This document shows, piece by piece, positions 15,282 to 24,692 of a stretch of 64,000 bases of DNA. Within the stretch, counting starts at the first letter, position 1, and each line of letters starts with the position of its first letter. Both the position numbers and the translations under genes were made by a program. The notes below the pieces were generated by a model. That model saw nothing but the letters and a program-made list of their open reading frames with translations, made no database searches and had not been told where the DNA came from. Origin of the DNA: JAIPDZ01 sp034522175 (GTDB taxonomy: Bacteria; Desulfobacterota; DSM-4660; Desulfatiglandales; Desulfatiglandaceae); NCBI GenBank assembly GCA_034522175.1, contig JAXHLQ010000001.1, positions 3,906,001-3,970,000 on the forward strand, given 5' to 3'.

Positions 15282-18200
15282 CTATATCTCATGGATTAAC
15301 ACACGTTCACCCGCATCCAGGGTTTCGGCGATCTCCGTAATCCTCCGGTGGTGGGTGAAGAGTATGATCTGGTTTTTTTCCGCAAGTGCGGAAAGGCTGT
15401 GGAGTGTGGCCCGGCTGCGCTCATCATCAAAGTTGATCATGATATCATCCACAATAAACGGCATCGCCTCACTGGATTCGAGGCGCCAATCCAGTGTGGC
15501 CAGCCGCAGTGCCAGGTAAAGCTGGTCCCGCGTGCCGTCGCTCATGGCTTCCACCTTAAGCCAGGCCCCATCAGGCCTGACCCCGATCAGAATCGGTTTT
15601 CCCTGGTCGTTAACGTCGGTACGCAGCTCTTGGAAAGAACCCAGAGTAATGTCCTTAAAATACCGGGATGCCTTTTCAAGCAGAGGGTCCTGATGTTCCG
15701 CCCTGTACCGTTCAATAACATCCGTAAGGATCCTGCCGGAGAGTTTCAGCCGGATGAAGCGATCCGTCAGACGCTGTATTTTTGCAAGGACCTCCTGGGA
15801 CTCCTCGGCAAGGAATGCAGCCCGGGACCTGCCGTCCATCCTTTCCATCTCAGTCTTTTCGCGGATCACGCTCTCGGTCAGTTCCGTGATCTCCTGATCG
15901 AGCTGATCGGCTATTTCCCGGGAAACAGCCTCAATCCTGCCGGGCAGTTCATCAGGGTCCAGTTCCTGTGCCTGTCTCTCGAGGGATTCAATACTGACCC
16001 CCTCCGCTATCTCCGCCAGGGTGGTCTCAATCTCTCCAAGTTTATCTTTCAGTTCCAGGTGCTCAGTGGACCGCTGCTCCGCCTCATCCAGTCCGTCCTC
16101 GGTTTCACATCCTGCCTGTTTCAAAAGGTCATCCATCTGCGATTCATTGCGCTTCAGAGATGATTTTGCGTCAAGGATGTCCTTTTCAAGTGCTTCAATC
16201 TGCTCCATGTAATGCCGTAATACGGCATCGTCTTTTCTGGCCTCATTCAGACGCGCCTGAAGATCATTGACCGCCTGGACCGCTTCCGACGCCAGCAGGT
16301 CCGGAGCCACCTGTTTCAACAGGCTCCTCAGGTCTTTTTCAAACGTCCGGTTGTCACGGTCAATACCATCGATTCTTTTTCGGAACGCATCCGCTTCATG
16401 AAGCCTGTCAAAACAAGTCTTAACGGTATCCATGAAGTCTGCGGCGTCGTCCGGGCCGGTGTCGGCGGGTATTCCGAGGGGAACCAGGGCCTCCTTCCAT
16501 TCTGAGCGCCACGATTCAAGTTGCTTCTCAGCCGCGCTCTTTTCATTTTCAGAATTTTCCAGGACGTCTCTTAATTCATCGATACCGGCTTTCAGCTTTT
16601 CTCTTCGGGCCTGATGTTTGCGGTTCGCCTCGAGAAGGGCCTCTGCATGCACGAGCACCGGCGTCAACGCATTGCCCGAAAACGCTTCGGTGCTGCCAAA
16701 CGCCCGAATCTCATGTATCAGTTTTTCCCTTAGTTCCTGGCGGTATTGCTCTTTTGTTTTGATCTCCGCCTCAGCCTTATGGGCCTCACTGAGTTTAAAA
16801 CGAATTTGTTCAAAGCCATTCAACCATTGCCGCATTTCTCTCGGAGACAATGGAGAAATATCGCAGGCGTTCCAGACGTCCCGCCATCGCCGGTTTGCGT
16901 CCTCACGGTCGGCCCTGAGTTTTTCAGACTCGGGTTCCAGGGTCCGCTGTCTCTTTTCGAGATCCTCCATTTCCGATTTCAAGACGGCCTGTTTCTGCAC
17001 CCGGTCCGCTTCCCGCCGCAGGCGATCCGCTGTCTCATCAGAGCCTGTGACAAGTCTTTCATATGTGTTCGGCACCGGGTCTTCTGGAGAAAACGCGGTC
17101 AGTTCTTCTGCAATATCCTCCCCTTCCACCCAATGCCTCCGGATCAACTGCCAGCCCGTATCTCTTTCAGACCGGATGCGGAACAGGTCTTCTTCCATAG
17201 GCACCTCCCCCGCATACTGTATGGCCCTTAATTCCGTGCGGAGGTGATTCAGGTCCTGCTCGATCTGTTCCTTTTCCTCAATAATGTGCGATTTCTTCTG
17301 GTCGATGCCCTCCAGTTCCTGCTCAAAACGGTTCACGGTTTCGCCAATGGGGACAGGCAGTCCGTCGATTCTTTCTAAGGGCCCCTTCCACAGGCCCAAG
17401 CGGTCCATTTCCATCTGGCAGGTATCATGAGCAAGCTTCAGATGGCGTCGTTTTTCATTGAGTTCTTCATCTACACCACCAGCCCGCCGGGCCAGTCTGA
17501 CTGTTTCCTCCAGACCACGCGAATCCTGAAACGGGGGTAATTCAGAAAGCATATTCTGGCTCTTCTCAAGGCTCGCCAGGTTTTTTCTCACCGCTTCTTC
17601 CGCTTTTTCAATTCGCTGAACCAGCGCCTCGCAGTGGTTACCCAGGCTGGAGATGGTCTTTCGCTTCAGCAGGCCCGCCCTCAACGTTTCCACTTGCTCC
17701 AGGGGCAAATCCGGCCGCACCTGTTCGAGCAGGGTCGCGGCTTCAGCCTTACACCGTGCCCGCTGGCCCTCCAGTCCGGGGCGATCGGCCGCCCCCTTCT
17801 GGTATGCCCCGAGACGCTGGTACACTCCCTCGATCTCCCCGGCACGATTCAGCAGATCCTGTTTCAGAGACACCCCCGCCTTTTTTTCCCTGAGTTCATC
17901 CAGGCGTGCCGTAGACGCGGTGAGTGTCTTGATCGCATCGTCTCTTTCCTGTTCGAGCGTCCGTCGCCTTTCACTGAAATCGTGGGGCAATACAATGACA
18001 TCCCTTAGATCCGAAAGTCTCTTTATCAACGCTTTCCGCCGGCTTAGATGGGCCATGGATCGCTTCAAACGCTCGAGGCGATGCTTCTCCCGGTCCTTTT
18101 CCCGTCGCCTGGCCTGAATCTCCGACAGACGCTTTTCAGCCTTTTTGAGTGTCCGGCGGTGTGCATCCCATTCCCTGCCGGATAAAAGCGCCTGCTTCAT

Positions 18201-18785
18201 ACGGGTCTTCAGTTCTCTGTATCTAAAAAGGGCCTCATTGATGTCCGGCCTGGAGGCCTGCGGTTTGAAAAGAGTGCCTGCCTCGTCTTCAAGTTCTTCA
18301 AACACCTTATGCAGAGAGGTCAACCCGGCACCCGCGGCAAAAATAGCCTGGCCCACATCCCCTTTCTGATCCAGGATATCCTGTCCGCCACGGACCAGGG
18401 CTTCGTGACCGATCCCATAGAGAGATTCGAACATCTCCTTTTCCATTCCCTGGAAGAACGGTTCCAGGCACGACGGGTCCATGGGATGATCATGTTCATC
18501 AAACACATCCGCTTTCATCTTTTTGCGGCGGTAAAAGGTCAACTCCTGGCCGGCAACGTTCTCGAGATGACCCCCGATGCGCAATTTGTCGTAGGGGTGA
18601 ATAAAGTTGTATTCCGTGCGGGGCGGAATGCCGAAGAAAAGATAATTCAATGCCCACAGACAACTGCTCTTGCCCGCCTCATTATCGCCATAGACAATAT
18701 GCAGGCCCGGGAAGGCGGATGAAAAATCAAGCTCAACATCCGTAAACGGGCCGAATGCCCTGAGGTAAAGGCGATTAATTCTCAT
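15282..18785 (-). CDS. YhaN-like AAA ATPase (SbcC/Rad50-like)
   Basis: The 1167-residue SMC-like protein has an N-terminal ABC half with Walker A GDNEAGKSS (about residues 34-42) and FGIPPRTEYNFIHPYDKLRI. A very long coiled-coil middle (roughly 190-970) follows, then a C-terminal half with signature MSDGTRDQLYLALRLA, Walker B FIVDDIMINFDD and the switch His in LFTHH. This is the YhaN/AAA_27 type, related to SbcC. Its start overlaps the 3' end of the nuclease gene by 11 bp, the usual pairing. Together they probably process DNA ends. The gene seems intact. Confidence 0.88.
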   Translation of the reverse strand: MRINRLYLRAFGPFTDVELDFSSAFPGLHIVYGDNEAGKSSCLWALNYLFFGIPPRTEYNFIHPYDKLRIGGHLENVAGQELTFYRRKKMKADVFDEHDHPMDPSCLEPFFQGMEKEMFESLYGIGHEALVRGGQDILDQKGDVGQAIFAAGAGLTSLHKVFEELEDEAGTLFKPQASRPDINEALFRYRELKTRMKQALLSGREWDAHRRTLKKAEKRLSEIQARRREKDREKHRLERLKRSMAHLSRRKALIKRLSDLRDVIVLPHDFSERRRTLEQERDDAIKTLTASTARLDELREKKAGVSLKQDLLNRAGEIEGVYQRLGAYQKGAADRPGLEGQRARCKAEAATLLEQVRPDLPLEQVETLRAGLLKRKTISSLGNHCEALVQRIEKAEEAVRKNLASLEKSQNMLSELPPFQDSRGLEETVRLARRAGGVDEELNEKRRHLKLAHDTCQMEMDRLGLWKGPLERIDGLPVPIGETVNRFEQELEGIDQKKSHIIEEKEQIEQDLNHLRTELRAIQYAGEVPMEEDLFRIRSERDTGWQLIRRHWVEGEDIAEELTAFSPEDPVPNTYERLVTGSDETADRLRREADRVQKQAVLKSEMEDLEKRQRTLEPESEKLRADREDANRRWRDVWNACDISPLSPREMRQWLNGFEQIRFKLSEAHKAEAEIKTKEQYRQELREKLIHEIRAFGSTEAFSGNALTPVLVHAEALLEANRKHQARREKLKAGIDELRDVLENSENEKSAAEKQLESWRSEWKEALVPLGIPADTGPDDAADFMDTVKTCFDRLHEADAFRKRIDGIDRDNRTFEKDLRSLLKQVAPDLLASEAVQAVNDLQARLNEARKDDAVLRHYMEQIEALEKDILDAKSSLKRNESQMDDLLKQAGCETEDGLDEAEQRSTEHLELKDKLGEIETTLAEIAEGVSIESLERQAQELDPDELPGRIEAVSREIADQLDQEITELTESVIREKTEMERMDGRSRAAFLAEESQEVLAKIQRLTDRFIRLKLSGRILTDVIERYRAEHQDPLLEKASRYFKDITLGSFQELRTDVNDQGKPILIGVRPDGAWLKVEAMSDGTRDQLYLALRLATLDWRLESSEAMPFIVDDIMINFDDERSRATLHSLSALAEKNQIILFTHHRRITEIAETLDAGERVLIHEI

Positions 18786-20037
18786 GGCGGCCCTCCCGTC
18801 TCAAAATCCGGCCGGTCAGAAGTGCCCTGATGTCTTCACACAAATCATCCATTTTCTCGTCTGACAGATCAAAAGGATTGTCGTCATCCAGAAGCTCAGG
18901 AGGCAGTTTGGACCGCAGTTTTTCCAGTTCAGGCGCGTATTCGAAGAGATTCTCTTTCCGCTTTTTCAGGCCCTCCACCTCTTTTTCAAGGGCGGATAAA
19001 GGGGATATATCACTTGAATCCACTTGATACGCCGATGGCTTAACCGTCCGAAAAATCGTTTTTTCAACCCATACATCCATCAGGCCTGCGGCAATTCCCC
19101 TGAATTCCTCAATCCAGTGCGATGCCCTCTCATGAAGGCTTCCATGAAGGGGCGTCACGCCTTCCAGCATCAGTCTCAGCGCGACGGGCCGCCCATCGGC
19201 CGTGGTCAGGGTATCTTTCATCGTCTCTCTGACCCTTTCGAGACATGCTTCTTCATCCTCGCATCCGTCTAAATCCACCTTACCGACCGCCCATCGCAGA
19301 ACGTCGAGATCGTAAGGCTCGACCGCTTCCACCCGGCCTTCATCCACGGTGACCATGGTACACCCCCTGGGACCGGTTTCCCGGATATGTCGTCCCTGGA
19401 TGTTGCCGGGAAAAACAATCCACGGATCCCGGGACACTTCCTCCCGTTGATGCACATGGCCCAGCGCCCAGTACTGATACCCCTTGGATTTCAGACCATC
19501 CAGCGTGCATGGCGCATAAGGCTCATGCCCTGGTCTGCCGGTCAGTGCGGTGTGCAAAAGACCGATATTGAAAAGGCCAGATTCGGCTTGTGGATAGCCC
19601 TGTGTCAGGTCTTCCAAAACGGCCCGTGAAGGAAAGGACTGCCCATGGACGGCCACCCCCAAGTCCTCAAGGATCCGGGTTTCAGCCTCCCTGTGGGAAA
19701 AGAGTGTGACGTTGTCCGGGAGGCGTAAGGCCCGGGAAATCTGACTGACCGCATCATGGTTTCCCGACACCATAAAGACCTCAATTCCGGCCTCCCTGAG
19801 CGCACCCATCCGATTGTTAAAATAAATGCCGGTGTTGTAGTCTTTCCAGTCGCCGTCAAAGAGGTCGCCCCCAATGAGAACAAACCGGACGTCTTCCCGG
19901 ATGGCGAGATCCACCAGGTTGTCGAAGGCCCGCCTCACAGCGCCCCTGATCTGATCTACGGGTGCATCCTCGAAACTCTCCAGCCCCCTCAGCGGACTGT
20001 CCATGTGGATATCGGCTGCATGCAAAAATCGAAACAT
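18775..20037 (-). CDS. YhaO-like metallophosphoesterase (SbcD/Mre11-like nuclease)
   Basis: The 420-residue protein has the calcineurin-like motifs in order: FLHAADIHMDSPL (D-x-H), VLIGGDLFDG (GD), MVSGNHDAV (GNHD), and ALGHVHQRE preceded by GLLHT. A C-terminal coiled segment likely contacts the ATPase coils. It is the nuclease partner of the YhaN-like gene overlapping it. The ATG at 20037 has AGGAGG upstream and begins directly with the domain; a longer in-frame start at 20055 lacks such a site. The pair likely acts in DNA end repair, but a defence role is possible. Confidence 0.88.
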   Translation of the reverse strand: MFRFLHAADIHMDSPLRGLESFEDAPVDQIRGAVRRAFDNLVDLAIREDVRFVLIGGDLFDGDWKDYNTGIYFNNRMGALREAGIEVFMVSGNHDAVSQISRALRLPDNVTLFSHREAETRILEDLGVAVHGQSFPSRAVLEDLTQGYPQAESGLFNIGLLHTALTGRPGHEPYAPCTLDGLKSKGYQYWALGHVHQREEVSRDPWIVFPGNIQGRHIRETGPRGCTMVTVDEGRVEAVEPYDLDVLRWAVGKVDLDGCEDEEACLERVRETMKDTLTTADGRPVALRLMLEGVTPLHGSLHERASHWIEEFRGIAAGLMDVWVEKTIFRTVKPSAYQVDSSDISPLSALEKEVEGLKKRKENLFEYAPELEKLRSKLPPELLDDDNPFDLSDEKMDDLCEDIRALLTGRILRREGRHEN

Positions 20038-20039
20038 TG

Positions 20040-20113
20040 GCGCTCCTCCTGACAATTACCAAATGGTCAAAATCCCTGTCATGGGTCATCAGCAAGGCTT
20101 GCCGCCTGGCCAC
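20040..20113 (-). pseudogene. Possible DUF5615-type toxin 3' fragment
   Basis: On the minus strand, VARRQALLMTHDRDFDHLV resembles the C-terminal nuclease motif of DUF5615/PIN-like toxins (typically LLTHDRDFGxLV). A stop lies just upstream in the same frame, and no start or N-terminal half is visible. It runs into the start of the YhaO-like gene. This is a weak call, based on a short match. Confidence 0.3.
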
Positions 20114-20171
20114 TGATCAAAGGATTTGGTCAATTTTTCTCCAGAAACATTATTGGGTGATCAGCGTCTCG

Positions 20172-21467
20172 CTACAATTCTTTGCATAACTCACTCCGGA
20201 AGTTTTTGCAAAGGGGGAAAAGAAAGATGGTCTTGGGCGATCTCTTTTTTTTCTGAGAGCTGAAGTAGCTGTAGCCGTCCGTTTCGCCCACCTCGATCCA
20301 GTTGGCGGCTCTGTAACACGTGCCATGGAATCGTTCCTGCTGTACGAATGTCTCCAACAATACCGGTCGAATGCCATAGGCCGCCTTCCAGTCTGCAGAA
20401 ACCCTTTTTGCCGCCCGCCCAAGTATTATGGATGCCAGGTTCGGGCATCGAATCCACGGCAGGATGAGAAACCGGCTGTTCCCGATAATGCGGCTTAGCC
20501 CCTTTTGCCGTTGCTGCGTATTCCACCCGATAAAGGTGTCTCTGTCTGCCAGCTGCCAGGCCGCAGGGGAAAAACCGATAGCCCCCAGCAGCAAACCGTT
20601 ATTCGCCCCAGGTGCTTCTAAACGACCGTTTGATTTGTTTCCGTAAATGAGGTACCGAAGCTGCGGGCCGAACAACCGCGGCCGCTTCAGATAGTGAAAG
20701 CGGCTCATCATATCGTTCCACAGGTGTTGCTGATCTCGGTTCTGGATCGGAACAAACACCACAGGCTCTATATCCCTGTGATGCCATGTGCGTAACCGGC
20801 GCTTACACAGAAGTGGGTGATGCGGTACCGATTTCTTAGATGTCTTCAGGTATGATTTGCCGGACGTCACTTCGGGCAGACGGATAATGTTATCCATATC
20901 CATACGCTTCAAGATATCGGTGAAGGTGGAAAAGTGTAATTTCCCTGTACGGGAATAAACGCCGAACTCCTGGCATACCATGCGTGCCAATGCAGCTCTC
21001 GTGGCCCCCGGATGGCCAAGGATAATCGCTCGAATTCTCTGAATCATAGGACCGGTGAAATCAACCCCGATATAGCGGACAGTGAAAGATTTCCAGTCGC
21101 TTCCTTTTTGCTTTGATGGTTTTTCCAGCATCTCGAGCATTTTTTCGACCCGGGCTTCTCTCGAAGTCGGTTTCCGTATCGGGTGGTGCAGGTATGCCGG
21201 CCCCTCCCTTAAAAAAGCCTCTACGCATTTGACAATGCTCTCCGGCGGGACACGGATATCGACCGTCAGCCGTTCAAGAGGTTTACCCTCAATTGCCCCG
21301 AGGATAACCTTGGCCCGTTTCATCCGCCAGATGCCGATGGTCCTGCTTTGCGCCATCTCCATGAGTCTTGTCTTTTCCTCGTCCGAACAGTGGACGGTGG
21401 GTAAACGCAGAATCGATGCGGTCGTGCATTCAGAATCGTCCTCTTTCTGTTCCAGCCAGAGACGCAA
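20172..21467 (-). CDS. DUF4338 (DruA-like) protein
   Basis: The protein has an N-terminal helix-turn-helix-like part (LMEMAQSRTIGIWRMKRAKV), a middle domain (TRAALARMVCQEFGVYSRTG) and the C-terminal DUF4338 core: FHYLKRPRLFGPQLRYLIYG, AAWQLADRDTFIGW, NSRFLILPWIRCPNLAS, RPVLLETFVQQERFHGTCYR. DUF4338 is the DruA domain of the Druantia anti-phage systems, but the other Druantia proteins (for example the DruE helicase) are absent. The start is uncertain. A TTG at 21467 with AAAGGGGG upstream overlaps the upstream gene by only 38 bp; an ATG at 21551 would overlap by 122 bp. Overlap with the radical-SAM fusion gene suggests a two-gene unit. Confidence 0.72.
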   Translation of the reverse strand: MRLWLEQKEDDSECTTASILRLPTVHCSDEEKTRLMEMAQSRTIGIWRMKRAKVILGAIEGKPLERLTVDIRVPPESIVKCVEAFLREGPAYLHHPIRKPTSREARVEKMLEMLEKPSKQKGSDWKSFTVRYIGVDFTGPMIQRIRAIILGHPGATRAALARMVCQEFGVYSRTGKLHFSTFTDILKRMDMDNIIRLPEVTSGKSYLKTSKKSVPHHPLLCKRRLRTWHHRDIEPVVFVPIQNRDQQHLWNDMMSRFHYLKRPRLFGPQLRYLIYGNKSNGRLEAPGANNGLLLGAIGFSPAAWQLADRDTFIGWNTQQRQKGLSRIIGNSRFLILPWIRCPNLASIILGRAAKRVSADWKAAYGIRPVLLETFVQQERFHGTCYRAANWIEVGETDGYSYFSSQKKKRSPKTIFLFPLCKNFRSELCKEL

Positions 21468-23538
21468 TATATTCCCCCTTTTTGTGTTTCTTGTTGTAAC
21501 GAAAAATCGTATCCACCAGCCCCATGTGGAGTCTGCCATAGGTTTCGGCATATCGCCGGCTTACCCATCGGTAGTATTTCTCCATGCTCTTCATGTTCTG
21601 GGTAAACACGATGCGGATCAATTTATCAATCCGTCTGTCCGGATCCTTCCCAAAAAAGTCAGCTGCTTCCGGGGGCAGGGCACCCTGTATGGGCATGTAT
21701 TTCTGCACGAACACATAGGCACCGGGAAGAGAGCGTAAAAATGAAAACCGATCCACATCTTCCTCGAGTGTCGTGTCGTATCCATACATGCAGACAAACT
21801 CCACGTTGTGCCGCGCTTTGAAATCAAACAACCGGTATTTTCGAGCGACCATCTCCAGGTTCCGGTTGTGGTTCAGACTGAAATGAAAATTGGACCTGGT
21901 AAAGCGGGTATTGGCACAATGGATCCTCCTGATAAGTTGAGCCCGATCCCGGTCGATCAGGCGCAGGTCCAGGGTCTGCGTAAAGTTCACCATGATGCCC
22001 CGCTCCGCCATTTCCATCAGGAACCGGTCTGCATCCGGGTGGGACAGGATGTTGTCGTCCAGCAGGATAAGCTTCTGTCGGCGCCCGCCTTCGAGGAGTG
22101 TCCCCAGATCGCTTACCTGCCTCGGTTTTCCCTCCTTCGGGGGAACCACACAGAAGGGGCAGGAAAAAGGGCAGCCGCGGGTGATAAAACCGATGGCACG
22201 GTCCCCCAGTTCAGGGTAAAGCCCATAGTCCGGTCGAAGGGTCTCCACCGTATCAGGCAGGCGTAAGGCGATGTCCGTCCCCGTCCCTCCCAGCGTCAAT
22301 TTGTCTCCGTAGTGCCGTCGTAACCGATGGTTTCGTCTTGCGGAAGGGGGTGAATGGAATACGGTCGAGGCATACACGCGGTCCGGTCCTTCCATGAAGC
22401 AGTCCCTTTTTCCCAGCCAGACCTTGTGTCCTTTACTGCGATAATGGGTGGAAAGCTTCATCAGCGCCAGGTTCGGCAGGCGGCCGTCCACGTCGATCAG
22501 GAGAACGGTATCCCCGCTCAAGCGAATGGGCGCCTTTTTCTGGGGTGTTTTTTCGGTATCCGGGAGGGAGAGCCTCTTTTTCCAGAAAGACGCCGGCAGG
22601 CGGTTGACAGCGGCTGTGCCTGCCGACACGATAAACTGGACGCTTGGAAAGAGGGTGTCCAGCAGCGTCATATAGTCCTTGGTGCGCGCAGGGGTGCAGA
22701 AGGTTTCCGGCCGGTCCATGAGAATGACGCCGGGCATTTCCAGGGGACTGCCGGATTTCGGAAAGGCATCCATCATGTGACGTGCCATATCCAGTACGGG
22801 AAGCGCTGCACGCTGCTGCCAGGGATGCAACGTACGCCAGGCATCTTTGGCCGCCACCTCCATGTGGGTCCATGCTGCTGTCTTCATGTGGAGCCGCTGT
22901 GACAGATGGGTGCACAGGGCTTGAAGCACCTTCTTTGACCGTATCCGGCCCCGTCGGATCCCCTTGTAACGGAGCCGCTCAATGAAGTCGGCCGGATGGG
23001 TCAGCGGGGCACCCGGCAGCAGAATTGAGTGAAAACGGGACCGGCGATAAAGCGGGTCGGTGAAATGGAAATCCTCGCCTTCCGGTCCGGTCCTGTGTTC
23101 CTTACCGTAAGCGAGGAGAAAATAGGCGGATCCCCGCTTTCCGATATTCAGCTTTTGTCCTGGAATATGGGGTGGCAGAAGATCCAGGTCTCCGGCACGC
23201 AGCGGTGAGACACGCCCATGGATATCCACACGGACTCCGCTTCCGATCACGGAAGCAGCGGTCGGGGTCATGTCCGGCGGTGCATGACGGGCCACCACCT
23301 CCATGACCCTGAGAGACTGCCGGCGGTCTCCCACCACATCTGCAGGAACCCCCACATCGTTGAGATATCTATCCCCTCCCAACGCAATGCTTATCAGCTT
23401 CAGAAGTTCCCCGGCCGCTTTGTCGCTTCCAAGATGGGTCCATTTGGCAATGGTCCGACTGTCTTTCCATTTTCGAAAGCGAAACCCGCCATCCCCGTTA
23501 TGTGCGCTGTTCTCGAAAATCAGTTCCAGAAGATACAT
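21430..23538 (-). CDS. Degenerate ABC-ATPase/radical-SAM fusion protein
   Basis: This is a 702-residue two-part protein. Residues 1-~330 follow a RecF/AAA_21-type ATPase: AAGELLKLISIALGG sits where Walker A (GxGKST-LLKLIS) should be but lacks the P-loop Gly-Lys. SAYFLLAYG, LDMARHMMDAF, a Walker-B-like GVILMDRPE and FPSVQFIVSAG follow. Residues ~345-700 are a radical-SAM protein: VLLIDVDGRLPNLALMKLS, a CxxxCxxC cluster motif (RGCPFSCPFC) and LILLDDNILSHPD. I know of no family with this order of domains. It probably binds a 4Fe-4S cluster but may not hydrolyse ATP. It overlaps the DUF4338 gene, so the two may act together. No frameshift or stop is seen, so the fusion looks genuine. Confidence 0.7.
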   Translation of the reverse strand: MYLLELIFENSAHNGDGGFRFRKWKDSRTIAKWTHLGSDKAAGELLKLISIALGGDRYLNDVGVPADVVGDRRQSLRVMEVVARHAPPDMTPTAASVIGSGVRVDIHGRVSPLRAGDLDLLPPHIPGQKLNIGKRGSAYFLLAYGKEHRTGPEGEDFHFTDPLYRRSRFHSILLPGAPLTHPADFIERLRYKGIRRGRIRSKKVLQALCTHLSQRLHMKTAAWTHMEVAAKDAWRTLHPWQQRAALPVLDMARHMMDAFPKSGSPLEMPGVILMDRPETFCTPARTKDYMTLLDTLFPSVQFIVSAGTAAVNRLPASFWKKRLSLPDTEKTPQKKAPIRLSGDTVLLIDVDGRLPNLALMKLSTHYRSKGHKVWLGKRDCFMEGPDRVYASTVFHSPPSARRNHRLRRHYGDKLTLGGTGTDIALRLPDTVETLRPDYGLYPELGDRAIGFITRGCPFSCPFCVVPPKEGKPRQVSDLGTLLEGGRRQKLILLDDNILSHPDADRFLMEMAERGIMVNFTQTLDLRLIDRDRAQLIRRIHCANTRFTRSNFHFSLNHNRNLEMVARKYRLFDFKARHNVEFVCMYGYDTTLEEDVDRFSFLRSLPGAYVFVQKYMPIQGALPPEAADFFGKDPDRRIDKLIRIVFTQNMKSMEKYYRWVSRRYAETYGRLHMGLVDTIFRYNKKHKKGEYIASLAGTERGRF

Positions 23539-23674
23539 GGTCCGAAGAAACTACCGGGAAATTTTCTGAATTGTTTTGGATGATACCGAGTTAGGTCTTT
23601 ACAAATCACAGGAAAAATGCTATTTTCGCCGAAATTTTTTTCACATCATCTGAGCAGGTGCTGTTTTCTACTTT

Positions 23675-24607
23675 TTGAGACCGCTGCATAAATCCCTTCG
23701 CATTTTTATGATCGTAATCACCCTGATTCCGGCCGGGTCCACGGGATGGGCGGCCGAGGATCAGGCTGAACAGGAAACCGTTGCGGCTTCAACACCTTCC
23801 ATATCGGATGGGGAGAAAAAAAGCCGATCGCTTTTTTCAAACATGCTTCACAGGGAGACCCTCTTTGCCAGAGACACCCATCACCGTCGCCCCGCGGGAG
23901 CACAGCGGTTCTTCAAGAACCTTCGATACCGCCTCGCATCATACGTCACCACCCAGTATGTAAGCTTTGGCAAACCCTTCAGCCGGGGGGCGGTCTGGCA
24001 ACCCTCCGGAAGTATCGAATGGAAGGGGCTCGGTTTTAATATCTGGTCCAACTTCGTAATCAACAGGGGACCCAACGAGGGACAGTTCAATGAGCTGGAC
24101 CTGACCCTGTATTATGATATCAAAATCGATAATCTAACCATCCATCCCTTCATGCTGGTGGTCTTTTACCCCAATGCGGACCCCGGGTCGTTTGACTATT
24201 CTGATACCGAAGATTATGAACCTTCGCTCCATCTGGCCTACAGTATGGACAAATTTCACCTGTTCATGGATGCCACATTGTATCTCGTCAATCGGCCCGG
24301 AAGATTCAAGGTGAAAACAGGGCTGGGCTATCGCGACAATATCACTGACCACCTCCAGATCGAAACCTATGGCCTGCTGGGGATTGCCAATGGACGATAT
24401 AACAAAACAGCAACAACGGACCCCGGTGCACAAATCAATTATTTTGAATATTCGCTGGGGCTTGTGTGGCACCCGTGGGTGGATCTAAAGGGTTTGACCA
24501 TCAAACCCAACATTCAGTTTTCGACCACACTATCGAATGCCGTAAAAAAAACAACCGACGATCCCACGCTGATATGGGGAGGCATCGAAGTGGTTTATCG
24601 TTTCTGA
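23675..24607 (+). CDS. Outer-membrane beta-barrel protein, putative
   Basis: The 310-residue protein has a signal peptide (SLRIFMIVITLIPAGSTGWA) and, after a ~60-residue linker, alternating amphipathic strands: YVTTQYVSFGKPF, SGSIEWKGLGFNIWSNFVIN, LDLTLYYDIKI, PFMLVVFYPN, HLFMDATLYLV. It ends with an aromatic residue (EVVYRF), as barrel proteins do. The start is a TTG at 23675, chosen because it gives the basic n-region of the signal peptide; an ATG at 23708 would remove it. The cargo or role is unknown. It is divergent from the radical-SAM fusion gene. Confidence 0.68.
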   Translation: MRPLHKSLRIFMIVITLIPAGSTGWAAEDQAEQETVAASTPSISDGEKKSRSLFSNMLHRETLFARDTHHRRPAGAQRFFKNLRYRLASYVTTQYVSFGKPFSRGAVWQPSGSIEWKGLGFNIWSNFVINRGPNEGQFNELDLTLYYDIKIDNLTIHPFMLVVFYPNADPGSFDYSDTEDYEPSLHLAYSMDKFHLFMDATLYLVNRPGRFKVKTGLGYRDNITDHLQIETYGLLGIANGRYNKTATTDPGAQINYFEYSLGLVWHPWVDLKGLTIKPNIQFSTTLSNAVKKTTDDPTLIWGGIEVVYRF

Positions 24608-24692
24608 CAACTCTGATTCCGACGCGCGTGAAACCTCGAAACCTGTCAGCCGCGTGCGCCTTTTCTCAAAATCCATGGCTCAACCGGCACGC

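Noticed and set aside
15348..16163. Long open frame antisense to the YhaN-like gene (271 codons)
   Set aside because: It lies entirely within a well-supported gene, shows no protein features and follows from the codon pattern of the other strand. Similar antisense frames in the MFS, kinase, radical-SAM and rtcB genes were dropped for the same reason.
20172..23538. Complete Druantia system
   Set aside because: Only the DUF4338 gene is present. The large DruE helicase and the DruB/C/D-type genes are absent, so the locus is not called Druantia.
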